A stretch of DNA of 64,000 bases from Acidobacteriota bacterium (lineage in GTDB: Bacteria > Acidobacteriota > Vicinamibacteria > Vicinamibacterales > SCN-69-37): the NCBI GenBank assembly GCA_016716905.1, contig JADJUS010000003.1:62001-126000 (forward strand). The letters run 5' to 3'. The notes beneath the pieces are model-generated. The model was not told the origin of the DNA, did no database searches, and saw only the letters and a list, made by a program, of their open reading frames with translations. The position numbers were made by a program, and so were the translations under genes. Shown piece by piece: positions 45,942-55,322 of this stretch (its first letter is position 1; the number at the start of each line of letters is the position of its first letter).

Positions 45942-47693
45942 ATGGCCGTACGTCTGGGTGAACTGCTGCTGCGCGAAAAGCGCATCACGCCCGTCCAACT
46001 GCAGGAGGCGCTGGCCCACCAGCGCTCCAACGGTGGTCGGCTGGGCTTGAGCCTCGTCAAGCTGGGCCTCGTCAAAGACGAAGAAATCACGCAGGTGCTG
46101 AGCCGCCAGTATGGCGTGCCGGCTATCGCGCTTGGCGGTTTTGAGCTCGACCAGGCGATCGTCCGGCTCGTGCCGGTGGAAACCGCCGTCAAGTACCTGG
46201 TCATCCCGGTCGCCCGTTCCGGCACTGCGCTGACGCTGGCGATGGCGGACCCCACCAACGTGTTCGCCATGGACGACATCAAGTTCATGACGGGCCTGCA
46301 GATCGAGCCGGTGGTGGCGTCGGAAATGGCCCTGCGCGAAGCCATCGCGCGTTATTACGGGCGCGGCACCTCAGCCGCCGGGGCGACCACCGCCTCCACC
46401 GACGCCGTGACGCGTGCTCTGGAGGACCTGAGCGGCGACGACGAAGGGCTGGAGGTGGTGAGCGACGCCGAAGCCGACGCCGCGACGCTGGAAGGCAAGA
46501 ACCTCGAGGCGCCGGTCATCAGACTGGTCAACGCGCTGATGCTGTCGGCCATCCATCGAGGGGCGAGCGACATCCACCTGGAGCCGTACGAACGCGAAAT
46601 GCGGATTCGGTTCCGCATCGACGGTGTCCTGCAGCCGGTGCTGGCGCCCGCCCTGAAGTACCGCGACGCCATCACCTCGCGCCTGAAGATCATGGCGCAG
46701 CTCGACATCGCCGAAAAACGTCTGCCGCAGGACGGCCGCATCAAGGCGCGTTTCAACGATCAGGGCGTGCCCGGGGAACAGATGGTGCGCGAGATCGACT
46801 TTCGTGTCTCCTGCCTGCCCACCCTGTTCGGCGAAAAGATCGTGCTGCGATTGCTGGACCGGCAACAGTTGCGCCTGGACATGACGCAACTCGGCTTCGA
46901 GGCCGGGGCCCTCGCAAAGTTCTCGGCCGCCATTCGACGGCCCTGGGGCATGGTCCTTGTGACCGGTCCCACAGGAAGCGGCAAGACCAACACGCTGTAC
47001 TCGGCGATCTCTCAACTCAACCAACCGGGTGTCAACATCATCACTGCCGAGGACCCGGTGGAGTTCAACCTGGCCGGGATCAATCAGGTGCAGGTTCGCG
47101 ACGGGATCGGGCTGAGCTTCGCCACGGCGCTCCGCTCGTTCCTGCGGCAGGATCCCAACGTCATTCTCGTGGGTGAAATCCGCGATGCCGAAACGGCGGC
47201 GATCGCCGTCAAGGCCGCGCTCACCGGACACATGGTGCTGTCCACCCTGCATACCAACGACGCCCCCAGTACGGTGGGCCGCCTCATCAACATGGGTGTG
47301 GATCCGTTCCTCGTGGCCAGTTCCCTGCAACTCATCGTGGCCCAGCGCCTGGTGCGGCGCATCTGCCAGCAGTGCCGCGAGGTGGACACGCTTCAGCCGA
47401 GCCTCCTGATTGAGGCGGGGTTTTCGCCCGATGAGGTCTCGACTCTGGTCGTCCAGCGCGGCCGCGGCTGCACGCGTTGCGGGGGCACCGGCTACAAGGG
47501 CCGCGTCGGCCTCTTCGAAGTCATGGCGTCGTCGGAAGTGATCCGCAAGCTGATCTTGGAAGGCGCGCCGGTCTCCGAATTGCGGCGGCAGGCGATGGAA
47601 GAGGGCATGGTGACGCTGCGTCAAACCGGATTGCAGATGGTGCGCCAGGGGTTGACCACGGTAGATGACGTAATCCGGGAGACGGTGGTGTGA
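45942..47693 (+). CDS. pilB: Type IV pilus extension ATPase PilB
   Basis: 583 residues with AGGGGG ahead of the ATG. An N-terminal MshEN-type domain (LGELLLREKRITPVQLQEAL) precedes the ATPase core: Walker A GPTGSGKTNTLYSA, Asp box SDIHLEP, Walker B VGEIRDAET. A tetracysteine zinc module (CQQC and CTRC) is present, as in PilB/GspE. It powers pilus assembly from the cytoplasmic face. pilT overlaps its stop by one base and pilC follows. Confidence 0.95.
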   Translation: MAVRLGELLLREKRITPVQLQEALAHQRSNGGRLGLSLVKLGLVKDEEITQVLSRQYGVPAIALGGFELDQAIVRLVPVETAVKYLVIPVARSGTALTLAMADPTNVFAMDDIKFMTGLQIEPVVASEMALREAIARYYGRGTSAAGATTASTDAVTRALEDLSGDDEGLEVVSDAEADAATLEGKNLEAPVIRLVNALMLSAIHRGASDIHLEPYEREMRIRFRIDGVLQPVLAPALKYRDAITSRLKIMAQLDIAEKRLPQDGRIKARFNDQGVPGEQMVREIDFRVSCLPTLFGEKIVLRLLDRQQLRLDMTQLGFEAGALAKFSAAIRRPWGMVLVTGPTGSGKTNTLYSAISQLNQPGVNIITAEDPVEFNLAGINQVQVRDGIGLSFATALRSFLRQDPNVILVGEIRDAETAAIAVKAALTGHMVLSTLHTNDAPSTVGRLINMGVDPFLVASSLQLIVAQRLVRRICQQCREVDTLQPSLLIEAGFSPDEVSTLVVQRGRGCTRCGGTGYKGRVGLFEVMASSEVIRKLILEGAPVSELRRQAMEEGMVTLRQTGLQMVRQGLTTVDDVIRETVV

Positions 47694-48766
47694 TGACGTT
47701 GCCTGATTTGTTGACGACCACGCTTTCACTGGGGGGATCGGACCTCCATCTGTCGGTGGACAGCCCACCGCAGGTGCGCGTGAACGGCCTGCTGCAACGC
47801 CTGGATCAACCGGTGCTGACGCCCGAACTGACGCAGTCGCTGGTGTATTCGGTGCTGACCGATGCGCAGAAGAAGGTCTTCGAGGAAAACTGGGAGCAGG
47901 ACCTCGCGTTCGGCTTGAAGGGTGTCGGGCGTTTCCGGTGCAACGTATTTCGCCAGAAGGGCGCGGTGGGCGCGGTCTTCCGGTTGGTGCCCGAGCGCAT
48001 CCCCACGCTTGAAGATCTCGGGCTGCCGCCCGTGCTGGCGAAACTGGCCGACCGGCCCCGCGGGCTGGTGCTGGTGACGGGGCCGACCGGATGCGGCAAA
48101 TCCACCACGCTGGCCGCCATGGTCGACCGTATCAATGCCTCGCGGGCGGCGCACATCATCACGGTCGAAGATCCGATCGAGTACATGCACGAGCACAAGA
48201 TGGCGCTGGTCAATCAGCGCGAACTGCACGCCGATACGAAGACCTTTGCCAATGCGCTTCGTGGCGCGTTGCGAGAAGACCCCGATGTGGTTCTGGTCGG
48301 CGAAATGCGAGACCTTGAAACCATGGCATCGGCTCTGCGACTGGCCGAGACGGGGCATCTCACGCTGGCCACCCTCCACACCAACTCGGCGGCGCAGACC
48401 ATGACCCGTATCATCGACGCCTTCCCCGCGGAGCAGCAGGGGCAGATTCGGGCGCAGCTTTCGTTGGTCCTCGAAGGCATCGTGTGTCAGGCGCTGTTGC
48501 CCAAGGCCAACGGTACGGGCCGGGCGGCCGCGCTCGAAATTCTCGTGGCGACACCGGCCATCCGCAACCTGATCCGCGAAGACAAAGTGCACCAGATCTA
48601 CTCGACCATGCAGTCGGGACAGGACAAATTTAATATGCAGACCATGAACCAGGCGTTGGCGAAGCTGATGATGAGCCGCGTCGTCTCGCGAGAGACCGGC
48701 CTCGCCGCGTCATCAAATCGAGAAGAACTGCTGCAGATCCTGGATCGCGGGAGGGAGAAAGTATGA
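47693..48766 (+). CDS. pilT: Type IV pilus retraction ATPase PilT
   Basis: 357 residues from the ATG overlapping the pilB stop; a GTG one codon earlier is possible. Walker A is GPTGCGKSTTLAAM, Asp box is ITVEDPIEY, Walker B VLVGEMRDLET, and the C-terminal AIRNLIREDK motif is the PilT retraction signature. It depolymerises the pilus for twitching or DNA uptake. It overlaps pilC by four bases. Confidence 0.95.
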   Translation: MTLPDLLTTTLSLGGSDLHLSVDSPPQVRVNGLLQRLDQPVLTPELTQSLVYSVLTDAQKKVFEENWEQDLAFGLKGVGRFRCNVFRQKGAVGAVFRLVPERIPTLEDLGLPPVLAKLADRPRGLVLVTGPTGCGKSTTLAAMVDRINASRAAHIITVEDPIEYMHEHKMALVNQRELHADTKTFANALRGALREDPDVVLVGEMRDLETMASALRLAETGHLTLATLHTNSAAQTMTRIIDAFPAEQQGQIRAQLSLVLEGIVCQALLPKANGTGRAAALEILVATPAIRNLIREDKVHQIYSTMQSGQDKFNMQTMNQALAKLMMSRVVSRETGLAASSNREELLQILDRGREKV

Positions 48767-49884
48767 GCGGCGCAGGGGCGACACAACGAGTGGCATCGGT
48801 GGCCGCGCCTCGGCGGGCGGCTGCGCCTGTGCCGTCGAAGCGGGCGCGAAAGGTCCCGGCCAAGAGTCTTGCCGTGTTCACGCGGCAGCTGTCGGTCATG
48901 ATCGACGCAGGCCTGCCGCTGGTGCAGTGCCTTGAACTGCTCGCGAAAGAGGAGCCGGAAAAGCGGCTGGCGTCTGCCGTTCGCGCGGTGCGCGCGGACG
49001 TGGAGGCTGGCGCGTCGCTGGCTGAGGCCATGACGCGGCAGCCGCACGCGTTTAATGCGCTGTTCACCCACATGGTGGCGGCGGGCGAATCGGCGGGTAT
49101 TCTCGACACCATCTTCAAGCGCCTTTCCACCTACATCGAAAAGCAGGTGAAGCTGCAGTCTCAGGTGCGCGCGGCGATGATCTACCCCGCGGCGGTCGTG
49201 ACGATCGCGGGTATCGTGGTTGCCGTGCTGCTGTGGAAGGTCATTCCGACCTTCGCGTCCTTGTTCGCCGGGCTGGGCGCCAAGTTGCCACTGGCCACCA
49301 GAATCGTGATCCGGGCCAGCGAGCTCTTTGTCTTTGCCCTGCCGGCCCTCGTGGCGGGCGGATTCGCGCTGGCATTCGTGTTACGCCGGTACTACGCCAC
49401 CGAGGCCGGCCGGCTCAGAATTGACGGAATCCTGCTGCGGGTGCCCCTGCTCGGCGCCATCCTGCGAAAAGTGGCGGTGGCGCGGTTCTGCCGCACACTC
49501 AGTACCTTGATCAGCGCGGGCGTGCCGATTCTGACCGGGCTCGACATCACCGGGCGCACCTCAGGCAACGCCGTCGTCGAGGCCGCCGTCAGGCAGGCGC
49601 GGGTCGGTATCGAGCGCGGCGAGACGATTGCCGCGCCCCTGCGGGCCACCGGGGTGTTCCCGCCGATGGTGGCGCAGATGATTGGCGCTGGTGAGAACAC
49701 CGGTGCCCTGGACCTGATGCTGGCCAAGATTGCCGAGTTCTATGAAGAGGAAGTGGACGTGGCCGTGGCCGGCCTCCTGACCGTACTTGAACCCGTGATG
49801 ATTGCGATTTTGGGCGTCATCGTCGGCGGCATCATCATTTCGATGTATCTGCCGCTGTTCGAGTTGATCAATCAGCTGGTGTAA
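48763..49884 (+). CDS. pilC: Type IV pilus inner-membrane platform protein PilC
   Basis: 373 residues. Two GspF-type repeats begin LAVFTRQLSVMIDAGLPLVQ and FCRTLSTLISAGVPILTGLD. Three hydrophobic helices (near VVTIAGIVVAVLLWKVIPTF, FALPALVAGGFALAFVL and MIAILGVIVGGIIISMYLPL) anchor the platform, on which PilB and PilT act. It completes a pilB-pilT-pilC operon, with pilA after a regulatory gap. Confidence 0.95.
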   Translation: MSGAGATQRVASVAAPRRAAAPVPSKRARKVPAKSLAVFTRQLSVMIDAGLPLVQCLELLAKEEPEKRLASAVRAVRADVEAGASLAEAMTRQPHAFNALFTHMVAAGESAGILDTIFKRLSTYIEKQVKLQSQVRAAMIYPAAVVTIAGIVVAVLLWKVIPTFASLFAGLGAKLPLATRIVIRASELFVFALPALVAGGFALAFVLRRYYATEAGRLRIDGILLRVPLLGAILRKVAVARFCRTLSTLISAGVPILTGLDITGRTSGNAVVEAAVRQARVGIERGETIAAPLRATGVFPPMVAQMIGAGENTGALDLMLAKIAEFYEEEVDVAVAGLLTVLEPVMIAILGVIVGGIIISMYLPLFELINQLV

Positions 49885-50027
49885 TGACAAATACCAAGCC
49901 GCAGATGACAATTGTGACGTCTTAATGGTGAGGCAACGGGGCGTCTCGACAGGTGTGGTAGACGCTGATTCCTATAAGTCCATACAGCGCAGTATGTTAC
50001 GAGGAATCAACCGCCGGTATCCGGAAC

Positions 50028-50042
50028 TGGTACCGAAGTTGC
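50028..50042 (+). promoter_or_regulatory. Sigma-54 (-24/-12) promoter for pilA
   Basis: TGGTACCGAAGTTGC matches the consensus TGGCACGNNNNTTGC with GG and GC exactly 12 bases apart; the fourth and seventh bases deviate. Transcription would start near 50053, leaving about 77 bases before the pilA ATG. pilA is classically RpoN-dependent (with PilR), and the gap 49885-50027 would hold the activator site. Confidence 0.8.
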
Positions 50043-50129
50043 CTAAGAGAGTTGCCGGATGGTGCCACGGTGAGCCGGCTTCATAACGAAGCGGACATCG
50101 GGGCCGATATGGAAAAAGGGACACAGATC

Positions 50130-50642
50130 ATGACGGGCAAACGAGACCAGGGTTTTACGCTTATTGAATTGTTGATCGTCGTTGCAATCATCAGCATCAT
50201 CGCGGCCATTGCAGTGCCGGGCCTGCTGCGCGCACGTATGAGCGGTAACGAGACGTCGGCGCTCGCGTCGCTGAAGGTCGTCAACTCCTCAGAGGTTGCG
50301 TATTCGGCCTCCTGCGGCAACAACGGCTACGCGACCGCGTTCACGGTGCTGGCAACGCCTTCCCCGACGATGGGCTTCATCTCGGCGGACCTCGGCGTGG
50401 CGACCCCGATCAAGAGCGGCTACAACTTCGCGCTGGCGGCGGGCGCCGGTTCAGCGGCCGGTCCGGCCGACTGCAACGCGGTTGTGACGCGGACGGGCTA
50501 CTACGCGTCGGCCGTGCCGACGGGTTACGGCACCACGGGCAGCAAGTCGTACGCGACCAACGCCGGCAACACGGTGTACCAGATCTGGGCGGCCACCGCG
50601 CCGGCAGAGCCGTTTGCCGCTCCCGCGATTCCGATCGGTTGA
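50130..50642 (+). CDS. pilA: Major type IV pilin PilA
   Basis: 170 residues from the ATG at 50130, with AAAGGG ahead; an in-frame ATG at 50109 would add seven residues. The short leader MTGKRDQG is cut before FTLIELLIVVAIISIIAAIA, with the Glu at mature position 5, the class IVa pattern. The globular part holds Cys62 and Cys115 of the precursor, likely disulphide-bonded. The mature pilin forms the fibre. It stands alone between its sigma-54 promoter and a strong terminator. Confidence 0.95.
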   Translation: MTGKRDQGFTLIELLIVVAIISIIAAIAVPGLLRARMSGNETSALASLKVVNSSEVAYSASCGNNGYATAFTVLATPSPTMGFISADLGVATPIKSGYNFALAAGAGSAAGPADCNAVVTRTGYYASAVPTGYGTTGSKSYATNAGNTVYQIWAATAPAEPFAAPAIPIG

Positions 50643-50657
50643 TCGGTTGTGTTAGTG

Positions 50658-50710
50658 CCGCCGCTCAGGGCCGGGGCCAAGCCCCGGACCTGAGCGGCGG
50701 GTTCTTTTCG
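50658..50710 (+). terminator. Intrinsic terminator after pilA
   Basis: A long GC stem, CCGCCGCTCAGG (50658-50669) with CCTGAGCGGCGG (50689-50700), capped by a CCGGGGC/GCCCCGG stem with a CAA loop, is followed by GTTCTTTTCG. This would stop pilA transcription and let it be expressed separately from the downstream genes. Confidence 0.88.
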
Positions 50711-50739
50711 AAGTCTCTCCTGTGGTACAACACCCCCGT

Positions 50740-51978
50740 ATGACTCCTCGTATCCGGTCGCTGGTGTTGTTGTTCGGTCTCGTTGGGCTGGGGTTTGCCG
50801 GCGCATCCGCCTGGGTGCACTACCAGCTGCTGACGAATCCAAGTTACACAAGTTTCTGTGACGTCAACGCCACATTCAATTGTTCGCAGGTGTACCTGAG
50901 TCAGTACGGCTCATTCCAGGGTGTGTCTACGGCGGTTGGTGGGCTCATCTGGTTTGGATTGGCTGTGGTGCTGGCTGCGTTCGGCGGTGCTCCGGCTCCG
51001 GTGGACGCCAGGAGCAAGGCGCCAACCAGTCCGGTGGGCGCCTATCTGTTCGCGTGGTCCACGATCGGCCTCGCGGTGATTCTGTATCTGGCGTACGCGT
51101 CGTTCTTTATTCTGGGTACCGCGTGCCTGCTCTGCATCGGCACCTACGTTTGTGTCATTGCCATTTTTGTGCTCTCCGGCGTGTCGTCGTCGGTTCCCAT
51201 GGCGGAACTGCCGGCGCGGCTGGTTGATGATCTGAGGGGCGTCATGAAGAATCCGGCCATGCTGACCGTCGCCGTGGTGTTCCTGGCCGGTGTCGCCAGC
51301 ACGCTCGCGTTTTTCCCGCACGACGCCCAGCCTGCCACTGCCGAGGAAGCCGCGGCCCAGGTCAATCAGGCGGCGCCGCCGCCGGCTGATCAGGTGCAGG
51401 CCTGGCTGCTGGAGTGGGAGAAGGCGCCGCGCGAAGAGACGGGCGTGCCCGCCGAGGGTGCCAAGGTAGTGGTGATCAAGTTCAACGACTTCCAGTGCCC
51501 GTCGTGTCGCATGGGGTGGGCGGCGCTCAAGCCCGTCATTGACGAGTTCGCCAAGACCCATCCGGGCGCGGTGCGATACGTCATCAAGGATTTCCCGCTT
51601 GAAGGCGAGTGCAATTTTTCGACGCCCAGCATGGATCACTACGCGTCGTGTGAAGCGTCTGCTGCGCTGCGGATGGCACGCGCGGTGGGCAAAGCCGACG
51701 AGATGGAAGCGTGGCTGTTTGCGAACCAGACCCGCCTGATCGGCGGCGTGGACGTGGTCACAGAAGGACTCAAAGCCGTGACCGGCCTGACCAATTTCGC
51801 CGAGCAGTATCCACAGATGCTCATTCCGATTCGCCAGGACGTCTCGGATGGCGTGGCGCTGCGCATCGGGGGAACCCCGACGTACTTCGTCAACGGGGTC
51901 AGGCTCACGCAGAACCTGCCGCCGGCCTACTTCAAGGCCGCCATCGAACACGAGTTGAAGAAGGCCGGAGGCCTTTGA
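50740..51978 (+). CDS. VKOR-thioredoxin/DsbA fusion (disulphide-forming protein)
   Basis: 412 residues from the ATG at 50740. Residues 1-190 form a four-helix vitamin K epoxide reductase domain, with loop Cys40/Cys48 and the active CLLC (Cys129/Cys132). A further helix (NPAMLTVAVVFLAGVASTLA) leads to a periplasmic thioredoxin/DsbA-like domain with CPSC (Cys253/Cys256) and cis-Pro in IGGTPTYFVNG. VKOR reoxidises its own thioredoxin using quinone, replacing DsbA/DsbB. Standing next to a Cys-containing pilin, it could form the pilin disulphide, which is inference. Confidence 0.92.
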   Translation: MTPRIRSLVLLFGLVGLGFAGASAWVHYQLLTNPSYTSFCDVNATFNCSQVYLSQYGSFQGVSTAVGGLIWFGLAVVLAAFGGAPAPVDARSKAPTSPVGAYLFAWSTIGLAVILYLAYASFFILGTACLLCIGTYVCVIAIFVLSGVSSSVPMAELPARLVDDLRGVMKNPAMLTVAVVFLAGVASTLAFFPHDAQPATAEEAAAQVNQAAPPPADQVQAWLLEWEKAPREETGVPAEGAKVVVIKFNDFQCPSCRMGWAALKPVIDEFAKTHPGAVRYVIKDFPLEGECNFSTPSMDHYASCEASAALRMARAVGKADEMEAWLFANQTRLIGGVDVVTEGLKAVTGLTNFAEQYPQMLIPIRQDVSDGVALRIGGTPTYFVNGVRLTQNLPPAYFKAAIEHELKKAGGL

Positions 51979-52005
51979 TACGGGACGTCTCGCCCGATTG
52001 ACGTT

Positions 52006-52932
52006 GTGTCTGTCGTCCTTCGACTTGACCGTCTGACAAAAGATTTCTCGGCCGGCCTGTTCGGCCGGAGAAAACAACGTGCGCTCGACGAGGTGTCGTT
52101 CGAGTTGTCGCGCGGCGAAGTGTTCGGCCTGCTGGGACCAAACGGGGCCGGCAAAACCACCACGCTCAAACTGATTACAGGCTTGCTTCGCCCGACCTCG
52201 GGGCACGTCACCGTCTTTGGTGGCGCTCCAGGTGATCGCGCAGCGCGCGCGGCTCTGGGATTCCTGCCCGAGCACCCCGTGTTTTACGACCATCTGACTG
52301 CCGAGGAGTTGCTCGCGTATTTCGCCGGTTTGTGCGGAATCTCGGGCGCCGACCGCACCCGCCGCGTGTCTCAGGTGCTTGACGATGTGGGGCTGGGCGA
52401 CGCGAGGCGTCGTCCCATGCGCCAGTATTCGAAGGGGATGTTGCAGCGGGTCGGCCTGGCGCAGGCGTTAATCAACGAGCCGGCGCTCGTGATTCTTGAC
52501 GAGCCGATGTCGGGGCTGGACCCAATCGGGCGGCGCGAAGTGCGCGAGCTCATTTTGAAACTGCGCGACGGCAGCCGCACCGTGCTGTTCAGCTCACACA
52601 TCCTGTCGGATGCCGAGACACTGTGTTCGCGCGTGGCGATACTCGCCCGCGGCCGCCTCATGGCCAGCGGCGCGGTGGGGGACCTCACCGCAGGCAAGGC
52701 CGGCGGTTGGGAAGTGATTGCCGCCAATTTGTCGCCTGCCGCAGTGGCTGCGCTGCAGGCGCGCACCACACGCGCAACTCGAATCGCGCACGGGCGCTAC
52801 ACCTTTGAATTGGCAGAGGGCGAACGGCCCGAGCCGTTCATCGCGGCGCTGACCGAGTTGGGCGGCGCGCTGGTCTCGGCGTCACCCACGCGGGCCACGC
52901 TCGAAGATGTGTTCGTGGAGCAGGTGTCATGA
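52006..52932 (+). CDS. ABC transporter ATP-binding protein (ABC-2 exporter type)
   Basis: 308 residues from a GTG. Walker A GPNGAGKTTT, signature YSKGMLQRVGLA, Walker B LVILDEPMSGLDP and the H-loop VLFSSHILSD are intact. The C-terminal 70 residues match the regulatory tail seen in CcmA/NatA-type ATPases. It pairs with the permease at 52929, overlapping by four bases. Substrate unknown. Exporters of this kind often stand in pilus loci of this group. Confidence 0.93.
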   Translation: MSVVLRLDRLTKDFSAGLFGRRKQRALDEVSFELSRGEVFGLLGPNGAGKTTTLKLITGLLRPTSGHVTVFGGAPGDRAARAALGFLPEHPVFYDHLTAEELLAYFAGLCGISGADRTRRVSQVLDDVGLGDARRRPMRQYSKGMLQRVGLAQALINEPALVILDEPMSGLDPIGRREVRELILKLRDGSRTVLFSSHILSDAETLCSRVAILARGRLMASGAVGDLTAGKAGGWEVIAANLSPAAVAALQARTTRATRIAHGRYTFELAEGERPEPFIAALTELGGALVSASPTRATLEDVFVEQVS

Positions 52933-53705
52933 CGCGCGTACGGCTGGTGGCCTGGCACGTCTTCAAGGAAAGCGTGCGCGATCGCGTCCTGTTCGCGATC
53001 GCGGGGTTCGCGCTGATCCTGGTCGCGGCGTCGGTCCTCATCGGGCAGATTACCGCCGGGCAGGACGTGAAGATCATCAAGGACATCGGGCTCGCCACCC
53101 TTGAACTGGCCGGTGTCCTGATGGCGGTGTTTATCGGCGTGGGACTCGTGGCCAGGGAAATTGAACGCCGGAGCGTCTACGCTCTGCTCGCCAAGCCGGT
53201 GCACCGCTGGGAGTTTGTGGTGGGCAAGTTCGCCGGGTTGGTGGGCACCATCACCGTCAATTTGCTGCTGATGACACTTGCGCTCTTTGCGCTGCTGGCG
53301 TGGCTTGAGTGGAAGATGCCCGACCTGGCGCTGTTCAAGGCCGTGATCCTGATCCTCGCGGAGCTGGCGTTGCTGACAGCAGTGGCGTTGTTCTTCTCCA
53401 CTTTTTCATCAAGTGGCATCCTCTCGGCGGGACTCACGCTGGGTGTGTTTGTGGTGGGTCTGTTCAGCGAAGACCTGCGCGGGTTCAGCGGCATCGTCAG
53501 TTCAGAGATGCTGGCGTCGGTGGTGCGGGCGATCGGCGTGATTGTGCCGGCGTTTTCAGCGTTCGACATCAAGGCGGATGTGGTCAATGGCCGGCCCCCG
53601 GTGCCCTGGGCGTATGTGGCGATGACGGTGGCGTATGCGGCGTGTTACGCGGGCGCCCTGGTGGGCGGGGCCGTGGCGATCTTTTCGCGACGGGAATTCA
53701 AGTGA
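52929..53705 (+). CDS. ABC-2 type transporter permease
   Basis: 258 residues with six hydrophobic segments. The N-terminal VRLVAWHVFKESVRDRVLFA and the cytoplasmic ALLAKPVHRWEFVVGKFAG motif match ABC-2 permeases of the NatB/NosY kind. It should form a homodimer with the upstream ATPase. Its stop overlaps the GTG of the next gene. Confidence 0.9.
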   Translation: MTRVRLVAWHVFKESVRDRVLFAIAGFALILVAASVLIGQITAGQDVKIIKDIGLATLELAGVLMAVFIGVGLVAREIERRSVYALLAKPVHRWEFVVGKFAGLVGTITVNLLLMTLALFALLAWLEWKMPDLALFKAVILILAELALLTAVALFFSTFSSSGILSAGLTLGVFVVGLFSEDLRGFSGIVSSEMLASVVRAIGVIVPAFSAFDIKADVVNGRPPVPWAYVAMTVAYAACYAGALVGGAVAIFSRREFK

Positions 53706-54388
53706 CGCTCTCCGGAAGGGCCATCGGCGTGTATCTGGGTGTGGCGGCGGGTATCGGCCTGGCGGCCGTCACCCTCGACGCCCGCGACCGCATGTATCCG
53801 CGCGAGACTTCTGAGGAGCGGTTGCTGTATTTGACGAGCGGTCGTGTGGCCGATCGACTGGCGCTTTCCTTCGACGCCGTGATGGCGGACGTTTATTGGA
53901 TCCGCACGGTGCAGTACTACGCGAGCCAGCGGAAGTCGCGTAGCTTCAGTGGCGGCTACGAATTGCTCGACCCACTGCTGGACTTGACCACGTCGCTCGA
54001 TCCGTACTTTTCCGTGGCGTACCAGTTCGGCGCAATTTTTCTGTCTGAGCCGCGGCCCGACGGTGCCGGCCGCACCGACCTGGCGATCGCATTGCTTGAG
54101 AAAGGCCTGCAGGTGGAGCCGCGGTGGCAGTACGCGCAGGCCCTGGGCTTCGTGCACTATTGGCATCGGAATGACCTGGTGGCCGCGGCGAACGAGTTCA
54201 AGCGCGCGGGCCAGATGCCAGGCGCACCGCCGTGGCTTGGGCCACTTGCGGCAAACACGTTGGCCAAGGGTGGCGGGCGCGAAGGCGCACTCGTGATGTT
54301 TACCGAACTGGCCAAGTCCGAGGAGAAGTGGATCCGTGAGCTGGCCGAGCGACGGCTTCGTGAACTCCATCGGGAGTTGGGTCGATGA
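53702..54388 (+). CDS. Membrane-anchored TPR-like protein of unknown function
   Basis: 228 residues from the GTG at 53702, overlapping the permease stop. An N-terminal anchor (IGVYLGVAAGIGLAAVTL) is followed by helical repeats: DLTTSLDPYFSVAYQFGAIF, AIALLEKGLQVEPRWQYAQA, and GALVMFTELAKSEEKWIREL resemble degenerate TPR units. The frame back to 53309 is shadow sequence. It overlaps the prepilin peptidase start by four bases, so it belongs to the ABC/pilus operon. Its role is unknown. Confidence 0.75.
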   Translation: MTLSGRAIGVYLGVAAGIGLAAVTLDARDRMYPRETSEERLLYLTSGRVADRLALSFDAVMADVYWIRTVQYYASQRKSRSFSGGYELLDPLLDLTTSLDPYFSVAYQFGAIFLSEPRPDGAGRTDLAIALLEKGLQVEPRWQYAQALGFVHYWHRNDLVAAANEFKRAGQMPGAPPWLGPLAANTLAKGGGREGALVMFTELAKSEEKWIRELAERRLRELHRELGR

Positions 54389-55179
54389 CGCCATTCGAGC
54401 TCAGCGTGCTCTTCGTCTTCGGCTTGATGGTCGGCAGCTTCCTCAACGTCTGCATTGTCAGGTTGCCTGCGGGCATTTCGATTGTCACGCCGCCGTCGCG
54501 TTGCCCGAAGTGCGCCACGCGCCTGGTCTGGCGCGACAACATTCCGGTCCTCAGTTGGCTCTGGCTTGGAGGTAAGTGCCGCACGTGCCGTGCTCCGATC
54601 AGTGGCCGCTATCCGATCATCGAACTCGCGACCGGAGCCGTATTCCTCCTTCAGGGCATCATGCTGCCGGGGTCGCCGATCGCGGATTCGGCGATGGCCG
54701 TTCTGCTCGCATCGAGGCTCGTGTTTTCGTCGCTGCTGGTGGCGCTCCTTGCCACCGACCTTGAGACATTCAGGCTGCCCAACCCGCTGACCTATTTCGG
54801 CATTGGCGCTGGGATTGCGTTCAGCCTGTTCGGACCTCCTGGGCTGGTGGGGAGCCTGATCGGCGCGGCAGTAGGTGCCGGCGTCCTGCTGCTGATTCGT
54901 GCCGCCTGGAAGCTCGCCAGGGGCGTGGATGCGATGGGGTTGGGCGACGTGAAGATGCTCGCGATGATCGGCGCGTTTCTGGGCTGGCCCCACGTCTGGG
55001 CGGTCCTGTTGCTCTCAAGTCTGGTGGGCGCCCTCGTGGGCATCGGCATCGCCATTGCGGGGCGGGGGACCATGCAGAGCAAGCTGCCGTTTGGGGTGTT
55101 CCTGTCGGTGGCGGCGTTGGTGTCGTCAGTCTGGGGCCAGCGCCTGATCGACTGGTACATGGGCACCCTGTCGATCTGA
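54385..55179 (+). CDS. pilD: Type IV prepilin peptidase / N-methyltransferase
   Basis: 264 residues with about seven helices. The N-terminal methylase part has FGLMVGSFLNVCIVRLP and a zinc site made of CPKC and CRTC. The aspartic peptidase motifs are ATDLETFRLPN and GLGDVKM, giving the two catalytic Asp. It cleaves and N-methylates pilin leaders at G^F, as in pilA and the minor pilins here. The usual DLDxxxxPD reads DLETFRLPN, a mild variation. The minor-pilin gene starts 144 bases downstream. Confidence 0.94.
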   Translation: MTPFELSVLFVFGLMVGSFLNVCIVRLPAGISIVTPPSRCPKCATRLVWRDNIPVLSWLWLGGKCRTCRAPISGRYPIIELATGAVFLLQGIMLPGSPIADSAMAVLLASRLVFSSLLVALLATDLETFRLPNPLTYFGIGAGIAFSLFGPPGLVGSLIGAAVGAGVLLLIRAAWKLARGVDAMGLGDVKMLAMIGAFLGWPHVWAVLLLSSLVGALVGIGIAIAGRGTMQSKLPFGVFLSVAALVSSVWGQRLIDWYMGTLSI

Positions 55180-55322
55180 CCAATTGCAGTTTTCGACAGG
55201 CGGCTGCCGGGCGTTGTTGGCAGTTTCTGCAACATTGGATGGTTGGGCCCTCGTTTTCTGGGCGCATTTGGTTGTTTTGCGCCGACGGCCGACCTGGACC
55301 GGGAGTTGCACTGGTACCGGGC

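Noticed and set aside
55217..55232. TTGGCAG-TTTC-TGCAA resembling a sigma-54 promoter upstream of the minor pilins
   Set aside because: GG and GC are ten bases apart rather than twelve, which sigma-54 promoters do not tolerate.
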